Source: Brachionus plicatilis (Eukaryota > Rotifera > Eurotatoria > Ploima > Brachionidae). From it: a stretch of 26,873 nt of DNA. The DNA lies in the NCBI GenBank assembly GCA_010279815.1, contig QEOQ01000546.1, positions 128,692 to 155,564 of the forward strand, written 5' to 3'. Shown piece after piece: positions 19,301 through 26,873 of this stretch. Made by a program: the position numbers and the translations under genes. The notes under the pieces are model-generated. The model saw only the letters and a program-made list of their open reading frames with translations. It ran no database searches and was not told where the DNA came from. Numbering within the stretch: position 1 is the stretch's first letter; the number at the start of each line of letters is the position of its first letter.

Positions 19301-22171
19301 ATATTATTAGTGAGAAAAACTTACCAATATATGCACTATTCAAATTTTCATCATAAAAGTTGTTGTATCCAAGATAAGCCAAATGTTCTGTGGACGTCTT
19401 TATGTCAAAATAAGTGGTCAATCTAAAAAATATATTAAAAATATAAATTGCTTAATTTACCAAAGATTAATAAAAAAACAAAAAAGTAACAAATCAAATA
19501 TCTGTTCAATCAATCTTGACAATTCCAAATTGTTTAAAACTTTGTTTTAAAGGTAAAGAAAAAAAGCGTAAATAGTTGCATAAAATCACAATGGAGGATG
19601 TCCACAATATCTTAAGATTTAAAGTAAACTGGTATTTTTTTAATGAAAATTTTCATCTAGTTTTAGTTTTATTTTCATCTTGTTGTTTTTAATTTTCATC
19701 TAGAAGCATTTAAAGACATGAATTTTTAAAAGATTTTGATTTTAAATTTATTCTTTTTAATTTTTTTTAAATCTTTAAATATTTGAAAATATTACTTACA
19801 TCCATTGAGATAAATATCCACAGTAAGTTATACGACCATTAATATCGGTTTCGACCGTATTGTGAACGTCTTTTCCCCATGGCATTATTGGACAAACACT
19901 AAAAAGTTCTTCCAACTCTTTTTGACTCAAGCATCCGTCTTTGTTTTTATCAAATTTATTGAATAAAAATTGTAAAAATTCATAACATTTTTGACTTAAT
20001 TCAATGCTACATGAATCAGGTATCTTCAAGCTTTATAAAATAAATTATTAATTTTATTATTATTATTACTTAAATAAATTAACGCCAATTCTGGCGGTAT
20101 AATAAAAAGAAAATTCAGTCACTACGAATAAAAAAAAATTTACTGAATTTTCACTCATCTTTAAATCCTTACTTATCAATATTTTTGAATAAAAAATCAA
20201 AAATTAATTAAAAAAAAAACAAAAACCTTTATAGATCATGTGATACCAAATAATTAAAAAAAAATTAAAATCAAAGTATTGATTACGCTTTTGAAAAAAA
20301 TTTTCTAAATTTGAGAAAGAAAATATAAATCTTATAACTTAGTATCAGATTTCATTCAAAACTTCAAATAGAAAAAGTAAAAATTTTTAAAACTTTTGTT
20401 CTAATTGTCAAAAACTTGCTCTGCAAATGAAAAAAAGATTTTTTTTGATAATTTTAAATAGCGTGAAATTTTACAGAATTCACACAAATTTTTTAGAGTA
20501 CTCTTTAAATTTTCTCTTTATTAAAAACTTAGAGAATTTTATTTTATGAAAAATATCAGAACTTTTCTAGCCAAATACTGTTGATCATGGTCAAAAAATT
20601 TCAATTTATCAAAAATAAAAACAAATTAATTTCTATTGTTTTTGAAAATTTACAATTTAAATGAAAAATTGGGACTTTTTTTAGATTAAAATAATTTTTG
20701 CGGGCCTCAATTCCTTTTAATTTTTTGAAAATGGAGCATGAGCACCCCTCTGTCCCTCTATGGCTACGCCGCTTTAAGGCTTTGTTTCTATAAATAAAAA
20801 AATTGACAAACTAAAGTTATTCCATAAAATAAATTTGGAAAAATATAACTTCTTAACTATTAATTTTAAAAAGATTTTGTTTTTTTTCAAACTCTTTTAA
20901 AATGTAAAAAAAATTTTCAACTAAAATTTAACCTGAATACTGATTTAAAATATTCCCTAGTAATTTTTAGGATATTTTGGCAGCTCACTCATCTTATAAT
21001 TTAACTTTCTTTGGTCACCTTTTATGTTACCATAACTTGGATTTTTTTTTAGTTTCTAAACAAAAATAAATTCTAAAACCCATCAATAATTCTATTAAAT
21101 AAAACCAATATTGATAAATTCAAAAAAAAATTACTTAATAGATGTATAATCTTGGCTTAATGAAAGATTTTTACTATAACCATATTTTTTGAGAACAGTC
21201 CAAGAAGTCTCGTGTCTACCTTTTTTAAAAAACAGCATCTGCAGGTGCAAAAAACCCTTAAGAGTTATTTCGTTTTCAATTAGATTCTCGCTATTCAAGG
21301 CCAATAGTGACTTGACTTCTTGAAGTGAACTAGAATTTAAACGCACACCGAAGCATCTTATCTGAAACTCGTTCAACTCGGAGTCATTCAGTCGACCATC
21401 ATTGTTCATGTCACATAACTTGAATATTCTTGTAAAACATTTTATACCCAAGGGAGTCAATTGTTTTTTGTCAACATCAAACACAGGTGCAGTAGGATAC
21501 AAGACTGATTTTTGTGCATAGTAAAATACTTCAGGTACATTTTTTAAAGTTTTTGCCGAACACATAATGCAAGTCTCTATCTGACTATGAGATCTTACTA
21601 GCTGGGTTATAACACTGTCCTGTGTGGGACTAGTGCGCTCAATATCAGTGTCTGTTTTGTTGCCTACTAGAACTATAGGCCTTTTAAACTGGTTTTGATC
21701 TTGAAAACTGCTGTTTGAGTTGAAGCGTGCATCTTCGATTTCTTCGATTTTTGGCAGCCAAAATGATGACAATTTATGCTTGGAGTCCTCATTTTCAATT
21801 GAATAAACCAAACATATTACACTTGATTTTTCAATCTCATCTATTAGATCTTGTTCATTTTGTTCTCGAAACGAAAAATCTATGATAACTCCGGGAATTT
21901 TTTCCAATGTTACTTCAGCAGGAATAGTAATAGGCTCCAATTTTGCTGGCAGGTCAAAATTTGGATCTTGGGTCTTGGAAAAAATAATTTTTTTTTTTAA
22001 TTTAAAATTAGATCTTACATCGTCCAGAAATTGTTCACTGACTAAAGATAATATTAGGCTAGTTTTTCCGACTCCGGCTTAAAAAAAGGCATTAAATTTG
22101 CCTTAATGTTTCTTATAGGGCTTACATTCACCAAGCATGAGGATTCGCACTTCTTTCAGTTCCTTGTTCAT
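16301..22171 (-). CDS. RHOT1: Mitochondrial Rho GTPase (Miro), nine exons, complete
   Basis: Join on the minus strand: 22171-22126, 22077-22019, 21973-21135, 20030-19800, 19422-19325, 18502-18411, 17141-17019, 16969-16647, 16586-16301; all phases close and give 698 residues (human RHOT1/2: 618). Order: N-terminal GTPase with P-loop GESGVGKTS (residues 14-22), NKTD (140-143) and CSAK; EF-hand 1 DMNNDGRLNDSE (223-234); EF-hand 2 DKNKDGCLSQKE (342-353); C-terminal GTPase with GRKKCGKT (449-456) and TKCD (551-554); C-terminal transmembrane anchor in the last 26 residues, ending KLIKKR. Miro sits in the mitochondrial outer membrane and couples mitochondria to kinesin and dynein through TRAK/Milton, with calcium sensing by the EF-hands. 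Both EF loops keep canonical Asp and Glu ligands. Extra length lies in the Ser/Asn-rich insert before NKTD and the segment before the anchor. Symbol is given for the family; I cannot tell RHOT1 from RHOT2. Confidence 0.92.
17142..18410 (-). other. Miro intron 6 with GC donor
   Basis: Exon 6 ends GGAAAA and the intron starts GCAAGT; the far end is TTTTAG before ACTGCA. Only this GC-AG pairing gives phase 0 and rebuilds the second P-loop GRKKCGKT across the junction. A GT five bases on would put the next exon out of frame. At 1269 bases it is the largest intron in the gene. Confidence 0.75.
17866..18136 (-). pseudogene. Tc1/mariner transposase C-terminal fossil
   Basis: On the minus strand from 18136 the frame reads NLVSQGFQEENIEKLSWPAN, then IPGLNCIQNL, a TGA stop, TLIDKEIVKKEL, and on to VPKTIFGNLVDSMPKRINEC. 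This is the conserved Tc1-family tail W-P-x-x-S-P-D-L-N-P-I-E-N-L-W through the NLVDSMPRR block. The Asp of SPDLN is Gly and the catalytic acidic residue of IEN is Gln, and an in-frame stop follows, so it is inactive. It sits within Miro intron 6 in the same orientation as the gene. No terminal repeats were found. Confidence 0.85.
20031..21134 (-). other. Miro intron 3 with a possible hAT-type terminus
   Basis: 1.1-kb intron. Near 20738-20773 the minus strand reads AGCGGCGTAGCCATAGAGGG and then GGGGTGCTCATG, a GC-rich island similar to the GGCGTAGCC-type ends of some hAT elements. No matching partner end was found in the intron. Otherwise AT-rich. Confidence 0.35.
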
Positions 22172-23300
22172 TTTCGAAAAAAAATTATATGCCCTATAAT
22201 CAATCAATTATTGAGCGTATTGTATCTTAATTGAAAAAAGTTCATTCCTTGTTTATTAAGATCAATGAAAACTCTTGGATGATTATGTAAGAAAATTTTC
22301 AAAAGGTTTTAAAAATTTAGCTTTAAATTGTAAATTAAAGCTTATGAATGCAGGAAATTGAGTCTTTAAAAAAATTTGAAATGCATAAAAAGGTTTAAAA
22401 AAAGTTTGATGAATATAATGAGACGAATTCGAGTTGAAAATCGAAAATTTTTTAAATACTAAAAATTTACTTAATGTGACCCCAATTTTATTTATCAAGC
22501 ACTCAAAAAAAATAAAAATAAGTAATAATTTTTTTTTTCAACTTGACAATATACATTAAAAAATTACTAATTTTTTTTTAATTTAGCTCCAAAATTTAAT
22601 AATTCACATATTAATTTGTAAAATTCAAAACCAAATTTACACTTAAGCTAAAAAAAATGGGTCTTGACATTTCTACACTACCCAGAGGTTTTCCTTTCAA
22701 CTTTTTAAAAAAATTGAATCTTTTGCAATTATATCCAATTTTTAAAAGAAATGAAAAAAAAATTAATTTTTTTGAAGTCTCTAACCTTATTTCATTGTTA
22801 TTATTTAATTCATCAAAAATACTGACTATTATTGACATTTATCTTTTATTAGCCTCTTTTTGAGCTATTGATTCACTCTTTATTTTTTTAAAGCTAAATC
22901 TTGACATTAAAAAAATATGGTAAAAAATTAACAATCTTATTTATAATCAACTCATTTATTTGAGAAAAAAATTCCAAGTTATAGAAAATTTTATTTCTGT
23001 AATTAAAAAGCTTTTAATTCCTATATTTTTAGGGCTTTTCATTTTTAAATTTGGGACATTATTTCTAATGAGTCTTTTAAATCTAAATTTAAGAATATTT
23101 TGAAATCAAATATTCTATTGAGATTTTTTTATTTGAATTCAATTTAAGATCAATTAGCGAAAATCATTAGCAAGAGAAGCTTTTGAAAATTAAAAATTCT
23201 AATTCAAAATCTAGAAATTCAGATTTTCAGGCATTGTGAATTTAAACAAAAAAAAAATAAATTAAAAGCTAAATTCGCTTTTCTAAAATTCGAAAATTGG
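22172..23300. other. Upstream of Miro: AT-rich, no gene seen
   Basis: Several short frames on both strands (for example 22283-22498 and the overlapping pair at 22611-22863) are Phe/Leu/Lys/Asn-rich as expected of AT-rich noncoding DNA and resemble no family I know. The Miro promoter must be here but no core element is clear. Confidence 0.4.
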
Positions 23301-24439
23301 TGCTGTAAATTGTAATGTAATTTTCTTACTTGTTAATGTGTATGAATTTTGTGAAGTTGTTGATAATAATACAGAATACAAGCGAAGAATTTTTGACAGT
23401 AAATATAGAAGCAACTTGCTTCCTTTTAAGTCCCATTTGTTTTTGATTCTTTATTCAAAAATAAATTGAATAAATAATTAATAATAAAAAAATAAAATGA
23501 TCATCATAAAATTTAAATTCAGATTTTTAAGTTTAAAGCTTGAGATTTTTGCCAAAAATTAAAAAAAAATAATAATTTTTTTTTATTTGTCTTCAATTTT
23601 AAACGATGGGTCAAATAGATAATTAAAAAAAATTTCACCAGCTGATCATACTTTTTATTCAAAAAAAATTAGTAAATAAATTTTATAAAAAGTTTTTCAC
23701 AAAGTTAAATGAATAAAAAAATTAATTAAAATTTTTCATTAAATCATAAAATTAATCCATGTTAAAAATTAGTAAAATTTGTGTACTCAATATATTAAGT
23801 TTATTAAATTTTGAAATTAAAACATTCTGAATTCGATGATAATCTTATTAACAGAACGTAAATTACCGATTGAAGAATAAGATATTGCATGGAAAACTAT
23901 TTTCAAACTATAACAGTGTTTTAACGGTATTTCTACGATATCGGAATGTCACAATACCGTTAATTAAGATTAGTTGATTCAATTAACACTAAGCACATAA
24001 GCTAATAAGGAGCAAAAAATGCTCCTCCATCTCGTTAAAGATTCAAAGATTTTTTTCAAAGAATAAAAAAAAATATTTCCTTTCTGATCCATTAGTGTCT
24101 GATTATTTAATTATTGAAAAAATATTAAAATGATCATATATATGAATCTAAATTTAAAAAATGATTATTTTACTAAATTAAATTAAATTATGGATGAAAA
24201 AGATGTCCCTGTGATGGTTTTGTAGTGACCATAGCTATTTTTTTTACAAAAATTATTAAACTTTCTCTAAAGCGACTTTTAAAAGAAAAAAAAATTGATT
24301 CAAACCGCATTTTAAAATTTTGTCATGGTCTCTAGCTCTAAGGCAAAAAATTAATATTATAAATATTTAAAAAATATCAAAGTTATCATAAAAAACAAAA
24401 GAACTACTGATAATCTTTTTAACTGCATGTGTACACTTA
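23301..24439. other. AT-rich spacer with two short hairpins
   Basis: TAACGGTATT (23922-23931) faces AATACCGTTA (23953-23962) across 21 bases. AGGAGCA and TGCTCCT pair around an AAAAA loop at 24008-24026. The first may mark a transposon end, since CAGTGTTTTAACGG precedes it; the second has no identified role. No gene seen. Confidence 0.45.
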
Positions 24440-24703
24440 ATTAAGAAATTAAATTTCAATATAATAAATTTATTTTTAACAAACAAAAATAAAAAAATTG
24501 TCGGTAAATTTATTTAAAAATATCGTTGAGAACAACCAGAGCATCCACCTGATGAGAATCCTCCGAATGATTGTCCACCGAAAGAAGCATTTCCATAGGC
24601 TGATTGACCAGAGAATGATGAGTATGCTTTGAGAAAAAAAAAACAAATAAGATAATATTTCAAAATTATATTTAATTAAGTTTACAGTTGAACATCTTTG
24701 AGT
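24440..24703. repeat. Left arm of an inverted duplication
   Basis: This arm and 25079-25330 are reverse complements over roughly 250 bases at about 90% or better identity by eye, including coding exon, 3' flank and upstream intron (shared blocks CTCAAAGATGTTCAACTG and GAAATATTATCTTATTTG). The spacer is about 375 bases and not palindromic. Confidence 0.88.
24514..24626 (-). CDS. Terminal exon of a Gly/Ser-rich protein, copy A
   Basis: After a pyrimidine-rich tract and CAAAG acceptor, the minus strand encodes YSSFSGQSAYGNASFGGQ then SFGGFSSGGCSGCSQRYF and TAA, with AATAAA overlapping 3' of the stop. The exon is 113 bases, entering in phase 1. The Gly/Ser/Phe/Tyr-rich pattern with closing CSGC suggests a low-complexity secreted or structural protein; I recognise no family. 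Upstream exons should lie at higher coordinates on this strand but were not found. One small candidate, AG then GTGGAGGTTACGCTTAA (about 24850-24834, encoding GGYA and stop), would be an alternative terminal exon with an adjacent AATAAA. Confidence 0.55.
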
Positions 24704-25078
24704 TGTAGATTTGTTATTTGATTTAATAAAATATTTAAAAAAAAATATATTTACATGCTTCTTTTATACACTCAAAATTATTGATCAGGTTTGATTACTT
24801 TGAAATGAAAATAAAAACAATTATTTATTTTAAGCGTAACCTCCACCTTAAATTGACTTCAAATTTTAATTTGGCATTGTTTTTTTAAGTTTATAATTTT
24901 GGCTAATTATGTGTATTGATTTGATGATTTATTTAATTTTATCAATATTGATGTATTTAATGAGGCGATATGGAAAACTCCCACATTGAAAGAAAAAATC
25001 AATTGCTCTTAAAAACTTCTATAAAAACAAGATTTTTTTCAATAAAAAAAAATAAGAAATATAGAACTAAATATCAAA
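24704..25078. other. Spacer between the inverted exon copies
   Basis: AT-rich. On the minus strand it holds the possible GGYA-ending microexon. No ATG-initiated first exon for either copy could be supported. Confidence 0.35.
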
Positions 25079-25330
25079 ACTCAAAGATGTTCAACTGTAA
25101 ACTTAATAAAATATAACTTTGAAATATTATCTTATTTGTTTTTTTTTTTCAAAGCATACTCATCATTCTCTGGTCAATCAGCCTACGGAAATGCTTCTTT
25201 CGGTGGACAATCATTCGCAGGATTCTCATCAGGTGGATGTTCAGGTTGTTCTCAACGATATTTTTAAATAAATTTACCGATCATTTTTATTATTTTTGTT
25301 TGTTAAAAATAAATTAATTACATTGAAATG
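25079..25330. repeat. Right arm of the inverted duplication
   Basis: Mirror of 24440-24703. Differences are scattered substitutions and A/T-run length changes; the 3' flank stays alike through AAATAAATTTACCGA and TTTTTGTTTGTTAAAAATAA, then diverges near 25330. Confidence 0.88.
25155..25267 (+). CDS. Terminal exon of a Gly/Ser-rich protein, copy B
   Basis: Same 113-base length, same acceptor (TTTCAAAG) and same frame as copy A: YSSFSGQSAYGNASFGGQ then SFAGFSSGGCSGCSQRYF and TAA. Coding differences from copy A are few: one Gly-to-Ala change and silent changes such as TAT/TAC and GGATGC/GGATGT. Intact splice site, frame and AAATAAA suggest either a functional copy or recent origin. No upstream exon was found on the plus strand, so it may be a stranded last exon. 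Confidence 0.45.
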
Positions 25331-25570
25331 TAATAATTAAAAAGATTTTCTATGAATTTTAATTATCTTTTGAACTCCTAATTACTGAGTCGTCTTATGA
25401 GAAAAAATTAGATTCTTTTTTTTTTAGACTGGATTAAATACTCCTTTAATTGTCTATTAATTTTGTTTATGTATAAACTTTAATAGAAATATTTAATTAA
25501 ACCGAGACGAGAAGTTTATCTTTTTATGACTAGATTATTGTGTTTTTCACCTTAATAAAGTTAACTTAAA
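25331..25570. other. AT-rich spacer
   Basis: Between the inverted duplication and the transposon remnant; no feature seen. Confidence 0.35.
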
Positions 25571-25955
25571 GTTTTTTACGTTAGAGAAGTGCCAGAGACT
25601 GAAATTGAAAAAGATCACAAAAATATCATTTCTCGCCAAGAATTCTTGAATATGATTAAACAACAACGAGATTTTTTGCTTGCTGAAGATAATCAAAATC
25701 GAGATTTATTGAAAAAACTCCAGGAAATCGAGACCTCAATAATGAAAAATGTGAAACAACAAAAAATTTCAAATTATTTTGTTAAACATTAATTTTTTTT
25801 TATATTTTTCATATTTTTTTTCAATAAAATTTATGGAACCGAAATTTCACACCCCATCTTTTTACATGGAATTTTCGTTATAACATACCTCTCTATAACG
25901 AACATGTTTTTTTTGGAACGGAGGACTTAATAAACGTTATAACGAGGTTCGACTG
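25571..25955 (+). mobile_element. 3' end of a pogo/Tigger-like transposon, 5'-truncated
   Basis: A plus-strand frame (25580-25792) ends ...IETSIMKNVKQQKISNYFVKH and stop. The Lys/Gln-rich run followed by I-x-x-YF near the C-terminus is typical of pogo/Tigger/jerky-type transposases. Further on, ACGTTATAACGAGGTTCGACTG ends at 25955 followed by TA; in reverse complement this is CAGTCGAACCTCGTTATAAC, the common terminal inverted repeat of this group. A subterminal copy, TTCGTTATAAC and CTATAACGAAC, lies at 25873-25902. The 5' terminus and the DDE domain are absent. An acceptor-like TTAG precedes the frame at 25584. Confidence 0.7.
25580..25792 (+). pseudogene. C-terminal fragment of a pogo-like transposase
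   Basis: About 70 residues remain open, beginning around VREVPETEIEKDHKN, with a coiled-coil-like stretch NMIKQQRDFLLAEDNQNRDL and a C-terminal KQQKISNYF motif. A stop (TAA) lies just upstream in frame, and no helix-turn-helix, CENPB or DDE domain is present. Assignment rests on the tail motif and the adjoining terminal repeat. Confidence 0.55.
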
Positions 25956-25957
25956 TA

Positions 25958-26873
25958 CATAATGTTATTAACTGTAAAAAAGGGTAATTTTTTGTAATAA
26001 AATTAACTTTTCAGTAAAATTCACTGGTAATGATGTATTTTATTTCATTTTAAATGCTAAAATTTTATTTTTCATTTTATTTAAAAGGTAATTTCATGTG
26101 TTAATAAGGTTTAACAGTATTAAAAAATCAAAACAAAATACAAGTATTCTAAACAAATCTTCGAAAAACAAATATTAAATCTTTATAAAAGAAAAAATAT
26201 AAAAAATTAGTTATTTGAAAAGTTCAGTACCAGCTTATAAGGTGATAGGAATATTGCCATCATTTAAATTAATTTAAAAAAATACTCAAAAAAATATTAT
26301 ATAATAAACAAAAAACTTCATTTTGACTGTCTCAAACGCCTCTTTATTATTAGATATACAAGAGATTACAAGCTACTTATCCAATAAAAATATTAAAAAT
26401 GTTATGGAATCTTGAAGTTAAGAATCAAAAAATCAGATAAAATAGTATTTTGTTTACTTTTTGAATGGTATTTGATTAAATCTCTCTGCAAAATTCTAAA
26501 TAATGCAAAAAAAATATTAAATATTAGATGAGGCTCTGCAAAAACTCTGCAATTAAATTGCGCGAAGTTGAATAAAATACTTTTTAATGACGTGAATTTA
26601 ACTGCAAAATGAAGATTTTTTGAAAAAACTCATCTAAAATTTAACATGATTTTTGCATTATTTAGCATTTTTAAATAATTATTCAGAGAAATTTAATCAT
26701 ATACCATTCAAAAATAATAAACAAAATACTACAGTCTAAGCGATTGTTTTTTTGTTGCATAATTTTTCTTTTAAAAAATAAATTAAATCAATTAAAATAA
26801 AAAAGAAAATGATTTGTATCTTATTTCTGTATTCAAAAAAATTTAAAATTAAACAAAAAATTACGATATAAAG
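25958..26873. other. AT-rich end of window, no gene seen
   Basis: No open frame or repeat border was recognised on either strand. A cluster of TCTGCAAAA and CTGCAA motifs at about 26484-26555 has no evident meaning. Confidence 0.4.

Noticed and set aside
22611..22863. Overlapping plus- and minus-strand frames of 68 and 75 codons
   Set aside because: Composition is Phe/Leu/Lys/Asn as expected of AT-rich noncoding DNA, the strands contradict each other, and neither resembles a known family.
24008..24026. AGGAGCA/TGCTCCT hairpin as a Helitron 3' end
   Set aside because: No CTRR terminus at the expected distance on either strand and no matching 5' TC end.
1..26873. tRNA, rRNA, CRISPR or prokaryotic operon features
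   Set aside because: No T-arm and acceptor pairs, no regularly spaced repeats with unique spacers, and the genes are intron-bearing metazoan families.

Overview
This is an AT-rich (by eye well over 70% A+T), intron-bearing eukaryotic nuclear contig. Genes are split by short GT-AG introns, mostly 44-90 bp, carry AATAAA poly(A) signals, and are metazoan in content: a VWD/EGF/ShKT extracellular protein, the TFIIIC subunit GTF3C5, TMEM53, the UPF0489 protein C5orf22, and the mitochondrial Rho GTPase Miro. Very low GC, tiny introns and many small inverted-repeat elements fit a small invertebrate; a monogonont rotifer such as Brachionus is my best guess. That is an inference, not something the sequence proves.

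Layout. 1-5143 (+): 3' part of a VWDE-like gene, at least 19 exons, 5' end outside the window. 5357-5545 (+): orphan AT-hook tail. 6182-7765 (+): GTF3C5, two exons, complete. 7858-10263: gene-free, with two small elements flanked by 8-bp duplications and a decayed non-LTR reverse transcriptase C-terminus. 10264-11259 (-): TMEM53, intronless. 11749-13058: 1.3-kb foldback element. 13370-14455 (-): UPF0489/C5orf22, intronless. 15140-15694: second foldback element with the same CAGTGGTG end. 15841-15953 (-): possible topoisomerase I fragment. 16301-22171 (-): Miro in nine exons, with a Tc1/mariner transposase fossil in its largest intron and a GC-AG splice site. 22172-24440: AT-rich, no gene seen. 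24440-25330: two near-identical copies of one terminal exon in inverted orientation. 25571-25955 (+): 3' end of a pogo/Tigger-like transposon. The rest is AT-rich with nothing recognisable.

The genes are unrelated housekeeping or cell-surface genes; nothing suggests an operon or a dedicated multi-gene system. Exon boundaries were worked out by hand from splice sites, reading phase and family resemblance. All phases close in Miro and GTF3C5, and in VWDE except at one junction near 3471/3557. The most notable structures are the inverted duplication of a terminal exon, the intron-containing internal duplication at the VWDE 3' end, the GC-AG intron inside the Miro P-loop codons, and the two related foldback elements. 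I saw no clear new biological system.
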